Assembly: GCF_033110965.1 (NCBI RefSeq)
Contig: NZ_CP137003.1
Span: 682,001-746,000, forward strand
DNA: 64,000 bases
Origin: Raineyella sp. LH-20
GTDB taxonomy: Bacteria; Actinomycetota; Actinomycetes; Propionibacteriales; Propionibacteriaceae
Reading direction: 5' to 3'
Within the stretch, counting starts at the first letter, position 1, and every line of letters starts with the position of its first letter. The position numbers and the translations under genes were made by a program. Positions 1 to 19,216 of the stretch are shown piece after piece. Under the pieces are notes generated by a model. That model saw only the letters and a program-made list of their open reading frames with translations, was not told where the DNA came from and did no database searches.

Positions 1-719
1 TGACCGGGGCCTCCGCGCCGGTCGACCTGGACGTACGACGCGGCGAGATCCTCGGCCTGGCCGGCCTGATGGGCGCCGGCCGCACCGAACTGCTGGAGTC
101 GATCTTCGGTCTGCGCCCGATCGACGGCGGCACGCTGACGATCAAGGGGCGTACGGTCGCCGCGCCGACCCCGGACCGGATGATCCGGAACGGCGTCGCC
201 ATGGTGCCCGAGGACCGCAAGGGCAGCGGCCTGCTGCTCGAGCTGCCGATCAGCACCAACGGGGCCCTGCCCAACCTGCGCAAGATGTCGGCCGCCGGCT
301 TCGTCCGCCCGGGGCGGATCCGCTCGCTGGTCGGCGATGCGATGGACCGCGTACGCCTCAAGAGTGCCGGGCTGCACCAGCCGGTCGGCGCGCTCTCCGG
401 CGGCAACCAGCAGAAGGTCGTCCTCGGCCGGTGGCTGACCGACACCGTCGACCTGCTGCTCCTCGACGAACCGACCCGCGGCGTCGACGTCGGCGCCCGT
501 TCGGAGATCTACCGCATCATCGTCGAGCTCGCCCGGCAGGGGATGGCCGTGATCATGGCCTCTTCCGATATGCCGGAGGTGATGGGTCTGGCCCATCGCA
601 CCCTGGTGATGCAGCAGGGTGCCGTCCGCGGCGAGCTGGGCCGCGACGTCCTCGACAGCGGGGACGCCCAGGAAACCATCTTCCGTCTGGCCACCGGACT
701 GGAGTCGAACAATGTCTGA
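1..719 (+). CDS. Sugar ABC transporter ATP-binding protein, C-terminal part (RbsA/XylG type)
   Basis: The gene starts before the window, and the reading frame is open from base 3. The visible part is the second nucleotide-binding domain of a double-domain sugar ABC ATPase. It has the degenerate P-loop GLMGAGRTELLESIFG, the ABC signature LSGGNQQKVVLGRWL and the Walker B run LLLLDEPTRGVDVG, all typical of the ribose/xylose (CUT2) class. It powers import of a monosaccharide or polyol with the permease that follows, whose start overlaps its stop by 8 bases. The binding protein at 5625-6680 is probably the third component. The substrate cannot be read from this gene; the dehydrogenase and kinases nearby suggest a polyol or pentose. 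Confidence 0.93.
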   Translation, partial: TGASAPVDLDVRRGEILGLAGLMGAGRTELLESIFGLRPIDGGTLTIKGRTVAAPTPDRMIRNGVAMVPEDRKGSGLLLELPISTNGALPNLRKMSAAGFVRPGRIRSLVGDAMDRVRLKSAGLHQPVGALSGGNQQKVVLGRWLTDTVDLLLLDEPTRGVDVGARSEIYRIIVELARQGMAVIMASSDMPEVMGLAHRTLVMQQGAVRGELGRDVLDSGDAQETIFRLATGLESNNV

Positions 720-1737
720 ACACACCACGGAGGTCGACATGGCGGCTGTGCCCGCACCCGCAGCAGAAGGATCGCGCCGATTCCATCTGAACGCGGCGAC
801 GATCAAGGACATCCTGATCCGCTACGCGATGGTCTGGATCATGCTGCTGATCATGGCGTTCTTCAGCTACCGCAGCGCCCGGTTCGCCACCGCCGACAAT
901 CTGCTCACCATCCTGGTCGCCGCGGCGCCGTTCGCCCTGATCGCGCTGGGCCAGACACTGGTCATCCTGACCGGCGGCATCGACCTGTCGGTGGGCAGCG
1001 TCATCGCGGTGAGTGCGATGGCCGCGGCGTACGTCGCCAAGAACGTCACCGGCAACCCGGGGGCGGCGCTGCTGGTCGCGCTGGCGGTCGGGCTGCTCTG
1101 CGGGGCGATCAGCGGCCTGCTGGTCTCGGTGGTGCACGTGCCGCCGTTCATCGCCACCCTCGGTGTGATGACCGCCGCCTCCGGTGCCGCGTACGTGGTC
1201 GGCAAGGGGGCCCCGATCAACGGGCTGCCCCCGTCGTTCGGCGCCATCGCCAACACCAAGGTGATCGGCCTCACAGTGCCGGTGCTCACCATGATCGTCG
1301 GCATCATCGTCATCGCCGTGCTGATGAAGCGGACGGCGTACGGCATGCAGGTGTACGCCGTCGGCGGCAACGAGCAGGCCGCCCGGATCGCCGGCGTCCG
1401 GACCAAGGGCATCCTGTTCAGCGTGTACGCGATCAGCGGCACCCTGGCCGGGCTGTCCGGGCTGATGCTGGCCTCGCGGGTGATCTCCGGCCCGCCGAAC
1501 CTCGGCACCGGCTACGAGCTCGACGCGATCGCCGCCGTGGTGATCGGCGGCGCGAGCCTCTCCGGTGGCCGCGGCTCCATCTGGGGCACGGTGATCGGCC
1601 TGTTCCTGATCCAGACCCTCAACAACGGCCTGGACATCCTGATCGTGCCGGCCTACTGGCAGAAGGTGGTGAAGGGCCTGTTGATCGTGACCGCGGTCGC
1701 GATCGACGTCTGGTCCACCCGACGCCGCAGTTCCTGA
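712..1737 (+). CDS. Sugar ABC transporter permease (RbsC type)
   Basis: This is a 341-residue inner-membrane permease of the ribose/xylose (CUT2) family. It has about eight to ten hydrophobic segments and the family stretches ILTGGIDLSVGSVIAVS, AVGGNEQAARIAG and AVVIGGASLSGGRGSIWGT. I chose the ATG at 712 because it overlaps the stop of the ATPase gene by 8 bases and begins a short soluble leader before the first membrane segment; the frame is open further upstream but lies inside the ATPase gene. It forms the channel of the importer. A GC-rich hairpin follows the stop codon. Confidence 0.93.
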   Translation: MSEHTTEVDMAAVPAPAAEGSRRFHLNAATIKDILIRYAMVWIMLLIMAFFSYRSARFATADNLLTILVAAAPFALIALGQTLVILTGGIDLSVGSVIAVSAMAAAYVAKNVTGNPGAALLVALAVGLLCGAISGLLVSVVHVPPFIATLGVMTAASGAAYVVGKGAPINGLPPSFGAIANTKVIGLTVPVLTMIVGIIVIAVLMKRTAYGMQVYAVGGNEQAARIAGVRTKGILFSVYAISGTLAGLSGLMLASRVISGPPNLGTGYELDAIAAVVIGGASLSGGRGSIWGTVIGLFLIQTLNNGLDILIVPAYWQKVVKGLLIVTAVAIDVWSTRRRSS

Positions 1738-1754
1738 GCCGGCCCGCGGCATCG

Positions 1755-1789
1755 GCCGGTCCCGCCTCCTTCGCCTGGGCGGGACCGGC
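1755..1789 (+). terminator. GC-rich hairpin after the permease gene
   Basis: A perfect 12-base inverted repeat (1755-1766 and 1778-1789) with an 11-base loop lies between the permease and the FGGY kinase. No U-run follows, so it could be a U-less actinobacterial terminator, an mRNA 3' stabiliser, or a device that lowers kinase expression relative to the transporter. The kinase start lies only 8 bases downstream. Confidence 0.5.
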
Positions 1790-1796
1790 TAGTGTC

Positions 1797-3215
1797 GTGC
1801 CTGCTATGGAGCTCGTGGCCGGGGTCGACGTCTCGACCCAATCGTGCAAGGTCACCGTCCGCCGCGCCGTCGACGGTCGGGTGCTGCGCCACGGCCAGGC
1901 CGCCCACCCGCCGGGCACCGAGGTCCATCCCGAGGCCTGGCTCCAGGCGTTCCGTACGGCCGCTGCGCAGGCCGGCGGCCTGGACGATGTCGCGGCGATC
2001 TCGCTGGCCGGCCAGCAGCACGGCCTGGTCGCCCTCGACCACCGGGGCGAGGTGATCCGGCCGGCCATCCTCTGGAACGACCGGCGGACCGTCCCTGCGG
2101 TGGCCTCGCTGCTGACGGACATGTCAGCGGCCGCCTGGACCGCGGCGGTCGGCACCGCCCCGGTGACCTCGCTGACCGTCGCGATGCTGCGCTGGCTGGC
2201 CGACCACGAACCCGACAACGCCGCCCGGATCGCGGCCATCGCCCTGCCGCACGACTGGGTCACCTGGAAGCTGTCCGGGTCGGACTCCCTGGCGGACCTC
2301 ACCACCGATCGCTCGGAGGCCTCCGGCACCGGCTACTTCGATCCCTCGACGGACAGCTACCGCCGGGACCTGCTGGCACTCGCCCTGCGACGCGACGACG
2401 CCGCGGACATCGTGCTGCCCAGAGTGCTCGGCCCGGCCGAACCGGGCCTCCGGGCGGATCGTACGGTGGCCCGGGACGCCCTGCTCGGGCCCGGTGCCGG
2501 GGACAACGCCAGCGCCGCGCTGGCGATCGGGATGGCCCCGGGCGACGTGATGCTGTCGATGGGCACCTCGGGGGTGGTGTCCGCGGTGACCGACCGGCCG
2601 CCGCATGACCGTGGCGGCCTGGTGGCGGGCTTCGCCGATGCGACCGGGGCCTACCTGCCGCTCACCGCGATGCTGAACTGCGCGCAGGTGTTCGCCTACA
2701 CCGCCGACCTGATCGGCGCCGGACTCGACGAGTTCGGCCGGCTGGCGCTCGAAGCCCCACCGGGGGCGGACGGCCTCACCCTGCTGCCCTTCCTGATCGG
2801 TGAACGGACCCCGCACGCCCCGGACGCGACCGGCTCGTTGACCGGTCTGACGCCCACCTCCTTCACCCGGGCGAACCTGGCCCGCGCCTCCGTCGAGGGG
2901 GTGCTGTGCGGCCTGCGGTACGGTCTGGAGGCGCTGACCGCGGTGGGCATCGAGGCCCGACGGATCCTGCTGGTGGGCGGCGGGGCGCGATCGGTCGCCG
3001 TGCAGCGGATCGCCCCGGCGATCCTGGGCACCGACGTCGAGCTGCCCGAACCGGCCGAGTACGTCGCGATGGGGGCCGCGAAGCAGGCGGCCTGGATGCT
3101 CAGCGGCGGGCCGACGCCGCCGGCATGGCTCCACCCGCCCCGTACGGTCCAGCAGGCGGAGCCCACCCCCGAGGTGTGGCGGGAGTACCGTCGGCGCAGC
3201 GGGCTGGACGACTGA
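1797..3215 (+). CDS. xylB: FGGY-family carbohydrate kinase (xylulokinase-like)
   Basis: This is a 472-residue sugar kinase of the FGGY family, the usual length for xylulokinase. The N-terminal phosphate loop reads GVDVSTQSCKV, followed by SLAGQQHGLVALD and ILWNDRRT as in XylB proteins. The C-terminal half has GDNASAALAIG, MLSMGTSGVV and LVGGGARSVAVQRIAPA. It should phosphorylate a ketose such as D-xylulose with ATP in the cytoplasm. The start used here is a GTG; an ATG at 1806 is equally possible because neither has a strong ribosome site. It follows the ABC genes, so it probably acts on the imported sugar or its oxidised product. Substrate specificity within FGGY is inferred only. Confidence 0.82.
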   Translation: MPAMELVAGVDVSTQSCKVTVRRAVDGRVLRHGQAAHPPGTEVHPEAWLQAFRTAAAQAGGLDDVAAISLAGQQHGLVALDHRGEVIRPAILWNDRRTVPAVASLLTDMSAAAWTAAVGTAPVTSLTVAMLRWLADHEPDNAARIAAIALPHDWVTWKLSGSDSLADLTTDRSEASGTGYFDPSTDSYRRDLLALALRRDDAADIVLPRVLGPAEPGLRADRTVARDALLGPGAGDNASAALAIGMAPGDVMLSMGTSGVVSAVTDRPPHDRGGLVAGFADATGAYLPLTAMLNCAQVFAYTADLIGAGLDEFGRLALEAPPGADGLTLLPFLIGERTPHAPDATGSLTGLTPTSFTRANLARASVEGVLCGLRYGLEALTAVGIEARRILLVGGGARSVAVQRIAPAILGTDVELPEPAEYVAMGAAKQAAWMLSGGPTPPAWLHPPRTVQQAEPTPEVWREYRRRSGLDD

Positions 3216-3216
3216 C

Positions 3217-4689
3217 TCAGTCCGGCCCTGGGGCCGAGGTGCTGCGCCGTCGGGCGTCGGCGATGCCGATGCCCAGAGCGATCAGCAGGATGGCGGCCGT
3301 GAGCGCCAAGGACAGGGCCAGTGCGTGGGCGTACGCCGCCCTGTCGCCGCCGGCGGCGAGTCGGGCGAAGTAGACGGTGGTCAGCAGGGCCAGGCCGACC
3401 GATCCGCCCAGCCGCTGGAAGGTCTGCAGCAGACCTGCGGCGGTGCCGGCCAGCGAGGTGGGGATCTCGGCCAGGGTCAGCGTCTGGTTGGGCGAGATGA
3501 CCGACCCGCTGCCCCAGCCCGCGACCGCGAGCAGCACCGGGATCACCCACTGGACCACGCCGGGCGACGCGATCTCGGCCACGACGACGAGGCACGCCAC
3601 CGCGACGATCATCACGACCAGCCCGCGGATGACGAGTCGCCGGCCCAGGTCGATCACGTGCCTGCCCGACCATCGTGCCGCCGCCGCAGAGGCCAGGGCG
3701 AACGGCACCTGCGCCAGGCCGGCGATCAGCGGGGAGTGGTGCAGGCCGTCCTGGTAGTAGAGGGTGACGACCATGAAGATGCTGGTGAACCCGGCGAAGT
3801 AGGCGGCCGCCAGGGCGGCGCCCATCACGAAGCCGGTGTTGCGCACCAGCGTCCCCGGCAGCACCGCCGGTCGACCGTGCCCGTCCTCGCGACGCTCCCA
3901 CACCACCAGGGCGGCACCGAGCACCGCGGCCACGGCGAGCAGCCACCACGGCGCCCCCGCCAGACCGGCCGGATGGGACGACGCCGTCACGAACGGCCAC
4001 ATCATCGCCACCACCATCAGCGCGATCAGCACCAGGCCCGGCAGGTCGAGGCCGAGTCCCCCGGCGGCGCGCGGGCCGGCCGTGCGGCGCGGCAGGATGC
4101 GGGCCGCCAGCGGAAGCAGCACCAGGCCGATCGGGACGTTGATCAGGAAGACCGACCGCCAGCCGTGCTCGGGCCCGATCGCGGTGACCAGGATGCCGCC
4201 GAGCAGGGGGCCGACCGCCGTGGAGACACCGATGGTCATGCCGAACAGACCGAAGGCACGGGCCCGCTCGCCACCGCGGAAGAGCTCCTGGATCAGCGCC
4301 GAGATCTGCGGATTCATGATGCCGGCGAAGACGCCCTGGACCAGGCGGAGCACGGTGAGAACGACCGCGGACGCGGCGAAGCCGCAGGCCAGGGAACTGG
4401 CGGTGAAACCCGCCAGGCCGAGCAGGAACATGTTCCGGCGGCCGACGACGTCGCCGAAGCGGCCGGCGGGCACCAGCATCAGCCCGAAGGTCAGCGAGTA
4501 ACCGGCCACGATCCACTGGATCTGCGAGGCCGTGGCGCCGAGTGCCTGCTGGATCGACGGCAGGGCGACGTTGACGATCGACACATCGAGCAAGGTCATG
4601 AATCCGGCGGCCAGGACGACGGCGAAGGCTCGCCAGCGTCGCGCGTCCGCTGCTGTTGCAGGATCTGTCACGCTGCCATCCTGCACCAC
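3217..4689 (-). CDS. MFS drug-efflux-type transporter (DHA2, 14 segments)
   Basis: This is a 490-residue membrane protein of the major facilitator superfamily, DHA2 (EmrB/QacA) type, with about 14 hydrophobic segments. The N-terminal half shows LDVSIVNVALPSIQ (motif D1 region), VAGYSLTFGLMLVPAGRFGD and RLVQGVFAGIMNPQ. The protein probably exports a small hydrophobic compound by proton antiport. It ends 1 base after the kinase stop on the opposite strand, and it lies downstream of and in the same direction as the DeoR gene. The compound exported is unknown, and it may be unrelated to the sugar locus. Confidence 0.85.
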   Translation of the reverse strand: MVQDGSVTDPATAADARRWRAFAVVLAAGFMTLLDVSIVNVALPSIQQALGATASQIQWIVAGYSLTFGLMLVPAGRFGDVVGRRNMFLLGLAGFTASSLACGFAASAVVLTVLRLVQGVFAGIMNPQISALIQELFRGGERARAFGLFGMTIGVSTAVGPLLGGILVTAIGPEHGWRSVFLINVPIGLVLLPLAARILPRRTAGPRAAGGLGLDLPGLVLIALMVVAMMWPFVTASSHPAGLAGAPWWLLAVAAVLGAALVVWERREDGHGRPAVLPGTLVRNTGFVMGAALAAAYFAGFTSIFMVVTLYYQDGLHHSPLIAGLAQVPFALASAAAARWSGRHVIDLGRRLVIRGLVVMIVAVACLVVVAEIASPGVVQWVIPVLLAVAGWGSGSVISPNQTLTLAEIPTSLAGTAAGLLQTFQRLGGSVGLALLTTVYFARLAAGGDRAAYAHALALSLALTAAILLIALGIGIADARRRSTSAPGPD

Positions 4690-4726
4690 CCCGGGCGACG
4701 GTTCCTCGTCACCGCCGCCGGACCGC

Positions 4727-5521
4727 TCACGGCTCCAGCGGCGCGACGATCACGTTCACGTTCTTCTTCGCCAACCGGTCGAGGTCCTGCTCGGCGGTGC
4801 CCTCGTCGACGATCACCACGTCGAACGCGGTGAGCGGCAGCAGCGCGTGCAGCGCATGGGCGGTGAACTTCGAGTGATCCACGTAGAGGATGCGCTGCCT
4901 GGCCGCCTCGTACATCGCCCGTTTGACGGCGATCGTCTCGGTGCGCTGGTGGTAGCACACGTCATCGGCGATCGCCGAGGTCGACATGAAGAAGGTGTCG
5001 ACCTTCAGCCGCCCGAGGGTCTGAACGGTGATGTCGCCCATGTATGCCGAGCACCACGAGTAGTAGACCCCGCCCAGGGCGATCAGTTCGAGATCCTGCT
5101 GGCCGCGGCAGATGTCCATCACCACCTGGTAGTTGGTGATCACCGTCAGCGGGATGTAGTCGGTGAGTTTCTCGGCAAACGTCACCCCGGTCGTCGAATC
5201 ATCGAGAATGATCGACTGCCCCGGCTCCAGGAATTGCGTCGCCGCCTCGGCCACGGCGAGTTTTTCCGCCGACATCCGCCGCAGCCGGTATTCACTGCTG
5301 GCCTCGTACGCTCCGGTACTCAGGGCCGTCACCATGCCGCGGGTCTTGCGCACGATGCCCTGGGCGACCAGGGCATCGATGTCGCGATGGATGGTCATCA
5401 GGCTGACGCCGAGGCGCTCAGGAAGGAACTCGATCTTCACCGATCCTTCGGCGAAGACGATCTCGGTCAATTCCGCGCGGCGCCTGTCGCGCTCGTCTTC
5501 CCGCCTACCGTTCACGGCCAT
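4727..5521 (-). CDS. DeoR-family transcriptional regulator
   Basis: This is a 264-residue DeoR-type repressor. The N-terminal winged helix covers about residues 12-65, with ERLGVSLMTIHRDIDAL as recognition helix region. The C-terminal sugar-phosphate-sensing DeoRC domain has LDDSTTGVTFAEKL, NYQVVMDI, ELIALGGVYY and a late VDHSKF. Such proteins repress sugar catabolic genes until a phosphorylated intermediate binds. It lies 103 bases downstream of the binding-protein gene on the same strand and is the only regulator in the first 9 kb. It is therefore the likely controller of the ABC/SDR/kinase genes, perhaps through the direct repeats at 6773-6806. Confidence 0.92.
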   Translation of the reverse strand: MAVNGRREDERDRRRAELTEIVFAEGSVKIEFLPERLGVSLMTIHRDIDALVAQGIVRKTRGMVTALSTGAYEASSEYRLRRMSAEKLAVAEAATQFLEPGQSIILDDSTTGVTFAEKLTDYIPLTVITNYQVVMDICRGQQDLELIALGGVYYSWCSAYMGDITVQTLGRLKVDTFFMSTSAIADDVCYHQRTETIAVKRAMYEAARQRILYVDHSKFTAHALHALLPLTAFDVVIVDEGTAEQDLDRLAKKNVNVIVAPLEP

Positions 5522-5624
5522 GGGGGCATCCTAAGAAATCGCGGAGGCCGGACGGAACAGCGAGATCGGTGGGGGCGCCTCCGTCCCCCACCGATCTCCA
5601 CCTGCATCAGTTGCGCCCGGACGT

Positions 5625-6680
5625 CTACTTCACCGTCTCGTTGGCGATCTGACCGGACTGGAGGTTCTGCTCGATCAGCGCGGGCAGCGTGTCCAGGAAT
5701 CCGGGGACGTCGGTCACCACGTGGCCCTCGAAGGAGTCCACGTTGTCGGGCGTGATCGGCGGCATGACGTACGTGTACTTCGGCTGGACCTGCTGCTTGG
5801 CGATGATCCGGTCGGCGATCGCCAGACCGGTCGCCATCTCGACCCGACCGTGCTGCAGGTTGGTGCCGATCAGCTCGCCGGACTTCACCGCGGCGAGGCC
5901 GTCCTGGATGCCGTCGACGCCGACCACCGGAACGCCCTTCCTGCCGGCCTCGTTGAGGGCCTGGATGGCCCCGAGCGCCATGTCGTCGTTCTCGGAGACC
6001 ACGCCGTCGATCTTGTCGCCGAAGCCGGAGATCCAGTTCTTCGTCTTGTTGACCGCCTCGTCGCGCTTCCAGTTGGCGGTGTCCTTGGCCAGGATCTTGA
6101 TGTCCGGGTAGTCCTTGAGGACGTTGTTGATGCCCTGGGTGCGATCGAGCTCCGGCGAGGAGGCGAGCGGCCCCTGGAGGACGACGATGTTGCCCTTGCC
6201 GCCGAGCTTCTCGGCCATCATCTTCATCTCCGACTCACCGGCGGCGACGTCGTCCGGCAGCACCGAGGAGGCCAGCGCACTGGAGTCGCTCAGCGTGGTG
6301 TTGACCGCGACGACCGGGATGCCGGCGGTCTTCGCCTGCTGCATCTGCGGCGCGAGCGAGTCCGCCTGCACCGGCACGATGATGATCGCGTCGACCTTCT
6401 GGTTGATCAGCTGCTCGACCTGGTTGGCCTGCGTCGACACGTCGTTGCCGGCCGAGTTCCACAGCAACTGGATGTTGTTCTTCGCCGCGTACGACTCCAT
6501 CCCCTCCTTCCCCTGGGAGATGAACGACGACATGTCGTAGACCGTCACGCCGACCCGCTTCTGGGGTCCGTCGGCGGAGGGCGAGGTCCTGCTCGGATCA
6601 CCGGCGCCGCAGGCACTGAGGGCGAGGGCACCGACGGTGACCACCACAGCGACGCTGCTGCGGATGAGTCTCTTCAACAT
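5625..6680 (-). CDS. Sugar ABC transporter substrate-binding lipoprotein
   Basis: This is a 351-residue periplasmic-type binding protein anchored as a lipoprotein. It has a positively charged start (MLKRLIRSS), a hydrophobic stretch and the lipobox ALSAC at about residues 21-25. The mature part matches the ribose-binding (Peripla_BP_4) fold: [46 protein letters not shown] and VPVVGVDG. I chose the ATG at 6680 because AGAGGA lies upstream and the signal peptide begins there. It captures the sugar or polyol for the ATPase and permease at 1-1737. It is divergent from the SDR gene and shares its 199-base promoter region. Confidence 0.93.
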   Translation of the reverse strand: MLKRLIRSSVAVVVTVGALALSACGAGDPSRTSPSADGPQKRVGVTVYDMSSFISQGKEGMESYAAKNNIQLLWNSAGNDVSTQANQVEQLINQKVDAIIIVPVQADSLAPQMQQAKTAGIPVVAVNTTLSDSSALASSVLPDDVAAGESEMKMMAEKLGGKGNIVVLQGPLASSPELDRTQGINNVLKDYPDIKILAKDTANWKRDEAVNKTKNWISGFGDKIDGVVSENDDMALGAIQALNEAGRKGVPVVGVDGIQDGLAAVKSGELIGTNLQHGRVEMATGLAIADRIIAKQQVQPKYTYVMPPITPDNVDSFEGHVVTDVPGFLDTLPALIEQNLQSGQIANETVK

Positions 6681-6772
6681 TGACGATCCTCTGCTGTCGC
6701 GTCGGGCCCGCATCCGGACTCCCCGGACGGCCTCCCGACTCCTGTATGAGCTGCAGCCTACGCCCCACCCAC

Positions 6773-6806
6773 GTGATAGACAACACCAATCGAGTGATAT
6801 ATAACA
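6773..6806. promoter_or_regulatory. Direct repeats in the divergent promoter region, candidate DeoR operator
   Basis: Two 13-base copies, GTGATAGACAACA (6773-6785) and GTGATATATAACA (6794-6806), match at 11 of 13 positions. They are spaced 21 bases, two helical turns, on the same face. They sit in the AT-rich centre of the region between the binding-protein gene and the SDR gene. DeoR-family repressors often bind repeated half sites at such a spacing. Assignment to the regulator at 4727-5521 is inference. Confidence 0.45.
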
Positions 6807-6879
6807 TGACCAGTGAAATGAGTTCATGGCCGAGCTCACTCGCCGCGGGTTCGGCCCTACGTGGAAGGTCGTGGCGACC

Positions 6880-7635
6880 ATGGGTGTGGATTTCTCCTTC
6901 GGGCTGCAGGGCAAGGTGGCCGTCGTCACCGGAGGAGCGTCGGGGATCGGCGCAGCGATTGCGGAGGCCTACCGCACGAAGGGGGCCACGGTCGCGATCG
7001 TCGACCGGGACCCGGCGCACGCGGAGGAGACCGCGGCGCGGATCGGCGGCGGCACGTACGCCGTCGCCTGTGATGTCAGTGACCCGGCGTCGGTGGACGC
7101 AGCCGTCCGGACGATCGTCGAACGGTCCGGCGGGATCGACATCCTGGTCAACAGCGCGGGCGTCGTACGGTTGGCGCCGGCCGAGGACCTCGACGTCGCC
7201 GACTGGCAGCTGACCATCGGGGTGAACCTCACCGGCACCTTCCTGATGACCCAGCGGGTCGGCCAGGTGATGCTCGCCGCCGGGAGCGGCCGGGTGATCA
7301 GCCTCGCCTCGCAGGCCGGCGTGGTGGCCATCCCCGAGCACGTCGCCTACACCGCGTCGAAGTTCGGCGTCCGCGGGCTGACCCAGTCGTTCGCCGCCGA
7401 ATGGGGCGGCCGCGGCATCACCGTCAACTGCATCTCCCCCACCGTGGTGATGACCGAGCTCGGCAAGCTTGCTTGGGCCGGCCCCAAGGCGGACGCCCAC
7501 CGGGCCCAGATCCCGCGGGGCCGCTTCGCCGAGCCGGAGGAGATCGCCGCCGCGGCGGTCTTCCTCGCCTCGGACGGCGCCGCCATGGTGAACGGCACCA
7601 ACCTCGTCGTCGACGGCGGCTTCACGATCGTCTGA
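6880..7635 (+). CDS. dthD: SDR-family polyol dehydrogenase, D-threitol dehydrogenase-like (GolD/DthD type)
   Basis: This is a 251-residue short-chain dehydrogenase. It has the NAD site TGGASGIG near residue 16, NSAG, a catalytic Ser in SLASQAG and the YTASK pair. The stretch [17 protein letters not shown] is the part I recall from Listeria GolD and mycobacterial D-threitol dehydrogenases rather than from generic SDRs. The probable reaction is oxidation of a polyol such as D-threitol to the ketose with NAD. I chose ATG 6880 because GGAAGG lies 12 bases upstream; the frame is open from 6826. The erythrulose/dihydroxyacetone-type kinase follows 55 bases later, a pairing that supports a polyol-to-ketose-phosphate route. 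The exact polyol is not proven. Confidence 0.8.
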   Translation: MGVDFSFGLQGKVAVVTGGASGIGAAIAEAYRTKGATVAIVDRDPAHAEETAARIGGGTYAVACDVSDPASVDAAVRTIVERSGGIDILVNSAGVVRLAPAEDLDVADWQLTIGVNLTGTFLMTQRVGQVMLAAGSGRVISLASQAGVVAIPEHVAYTASKFGVRGLTQSFAAEWGGRGITVNCISPTVVMTELGKLAWAGPKADAHRAQIPRGRFAEPEEIAAAAVFLASDGAAMVNGTNLVVDGGFTIV

Positions 7636-7690
7636 TCGTCCGCCCCCGCAGCAGCCAGGCCCTCAACACCCAGGAAAGAGAAGGTCAACG

Positions 7691-9398
7691 ATGACCCACA
7701 TCGTCAAGGATCCGGCCACGTTCATGGAGGACATGATGGTCGGCTTCGCCGCCGCCCATCCGGCGTACGTCGAGCTGGTGCCCGGCGGCTGCGTCCGCGC
7801 CGACGAGCCGCGCCACGGCAAGGTCGCCGTCATCCCGGGCGGCGGCTCCGGCCACTACCCCGGCTTCGCCGGCGTGGTCGGCCCCGGCATGGCCGACGGC
7901 GCCGTGATCGGCAACATCTTCACCTCCCCCTCCGCACAGGACGCGTACGACGTGGCGAAGGCCGCCGAGGTGGGCGGTGGCGTCATCCTCTGCCCGGGCA
8001 ACTACGCCGGTGACGTGCTGAACTTCACCGCCGCCAAGGAACGTCTGGATGCCGAGGGCATCCCGACCCGTACGGTCTGGGTCACCGACGACATCGCCTC
8101 GGCGCCGCTGTCCGAGATCGAGAAGCGTCGCGGCATCGCCGGCGACTTCGTGGTCTACAAGATCGCCGGGGCGGCCGCCGAGGAGGGGCTGGACCTGGAC
8201 GCCGTCGAGGCGGTGGCTCGGCGGGCCAACGCCGCCACCCGCTCGTTCGGGGTGGCCTTCGCCGGCTGCACCATGCCGGGTGCCGACACCCCGCTGTTCA
8301 CCGTGCCCGCGGGCCGGATGGGCGTCGGCCTGGGCATCCACGGCGAGCCCGGGATCGCGGAGGACCCGACGCTGCCGGCCGATGAACTGGCGACGATGCT
8401 GGTGGACGCGCTGCTGGCGGACCTGCCGCTGGAGCGCGGCCAGCGGATCACCGCGGTGCTCAACGGGCTGGGTGCGACCAAGTACGAGGAGCTCTTCGTG
8501 CTCTGGAAGTACGTCCACGAGCTGCTCGTCGCCACCCACGGCCTGGTCCTGGTCGAGCCGGAGGTCGGCGAGATGGTGACCAGCCTCGACATGGCCGGCT
8601 GCTCGCTCACCCTGGTCCGGCTCGAGGAGGACCTGGAACGCTACTGGACCGCTCCGTGTGACACCCCGGCCTACCGGAAGGGCAGCGTACGGTCCACCGG
8701 ACAGCACCGCCGGCTCGTCACCACCGCACACGCCGACGCGGCGGCGCAGGTGAGCGGCTCCCCGGCGAGTGTGGCGGCGGCCGCGACGGCCCGCCGGGTG
8801 CTCGCCACGATGAAGGCCACTCTGGTCGAGGCCGAGGAGGAGCTCGGCCGGATCGACGCCATCGCCGGCGACGGCGACCATGGGCGCGGCATGGTGCGGG
8901 GCATCGCCGCCGCGGTGGACGGCGCCGAGGAACTGCCGGTGGAGAGCGCCGGGGTGGAGGCGGTGCTGGTCGCCGCCGGCGACTCCTGGGCCTCCAAGGC
9001 GGGCGGCACCTCGGGCGTGCTGTGGGGCGCCACCCTGGCAGCTGTCGGCCGCGCACTGGGCGACAGCCGCGAGGAGATCACCCGGCACGACGTCGCCCGG
9101 GCGGTCCGCGCCGGTCTGGACGCCATGCAGCGGCTGGGCAAGGCGCAGGTCGGCGACAAGACGATCGTCGACGCGTTCGTGCCCTTCGCCGAGACCCTGG
9201 AGGCGCAGGTGCTCGACGGCGTCCCGCTGAGTGCGGCGTGGGCGTCCGCGGCGGCAGCCGCCACGGACGCCGCGGAGGCGACCGCCGGGCTGCGGCCGCG
9301 ACTCGGCCGAGCCCGCCCGCTGGCGGAGCGCAGCCTCGGCACCCCGGACGCCGGCGCCACCTCCTTCGCGCTGTGCATGGGCCGGATCGCCCCGGTGC

Positions 9399-9406
<8 letters not shown>
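7691..9406 (+). CDS. Dihydroxyacetone kinase-family protein with fused DhaK and DhaL domains (erythrulose kinase-like)
   Basis: This is a 571-residue ATP-dependent kinase. The N-terminal DhaK domain (about 1-330) has GGGSGHYPGFAG and GNIFTSPSAQ, and the substrate-binding histidine lies in MGVGLGIHGEPG at residue 217. The C-terminal DhaL domain (about 360-571) carries the Mg-ATP motif GDGDHGRGM and GGTSGVLWG. Proteins of this build phosphorylate dihydroxyacetone, or D-erythrulose in the mycobacterial threitol pathway. It directly follows the SDR gene, so it probably phosphorylates the ketose that enzyme makes. A GAGAAGG ribosome site precedes the ATG. Its last 8 bases overlap the end of putA on the other strand. 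Confidence 0.88.
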
Positions 9407-15669
<6,263 letters not shown>

Positions 15670-15696
15670 CCTGGCACAGGCGATGACCGTCGCGGG

Positions 15697-15725
15697 TTGA
15701 CCTGAAGGTCGGACCTTGCTACCTT
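15697..15725 (+). promoter_or_regulatory. Probable sigma70-type promoter of the bgl operon
   Basis: A TTGACC element (15697-15702) and TACCTT (15720-15725) are separated by exactly 17 bases. They lie about 30 bases before the antiterminator element, which would place the transcript start just upstream of the RNA structure, as in bgl/lic operons of other bacteria. Confidence 0.6.
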
Positions 15726-15754
15726 CGTGCCTACGAGCGGTCTTCCGCTCACCA

Positions 15755-15781
15755 GGATTGTTACTCCGCGGAGGCAAGACC
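15755..15781 (+). promoter_or_regulatory. Ribonucleic antiterminator (RAT) for a LicT/BglG protein
   Basis: The stretch begins GGATTGTTACTC and ends GGAGGCAAGACC. This matches the known RAT layout (GGATTGTTACT, short loop, AGGCAAAACC) with the stem ACTCC/GGAGG-type pairing. Its last bases overlap the 5' arm of the terminator that follows, so the two RNA folds exclude each other. Bound LicT-type protein would stabilise the RAT and allow read-through into the PTS gene. The cognate protein is almost surely the one at 19217-20068. Confidence 0.9.
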
Positions 15782-15815
15782 TGAAGTGCACATCGTGCGC
15801 TTCAGGTCTTTTTTT
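15776..15815 (+). terminator. Leader terminator of the bgl operon (regulated)
   Basis: A perfect 11-base inverted repeat (15776-15786, AAGACCTGAAG, with 15800-15810) is extended by GCAC/GTGC around a 3-base loop and followed by a run of T. It is a textbook intrinsic terminator, unusual in such GC-rich DNA. It sits in the leader before the EIIBCA gene and would stop transcription when the antiterminator is inactive. Confidence 0.93.
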
Positions 15816-15846
15816 GTGCCCGCGGGCAGAGTCGAGGAGGACTCCG

Positions 15847-19148
<3,302 letters not shown>

Positions 19149-19216
19149 CCCGGCGCACCGTGACCACCGCATCGCACTGACGGGCCGATCGAGACAGCAG
19201 GACGGAGAGACCCACC

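Noticed and set aside
553-1752. A 399-codon antisense frame over the permease gene
   Set aside because: It is His/Gly/Asp-rich and without domains, and the plus strand shows an unmistakable RbsC-type permease.
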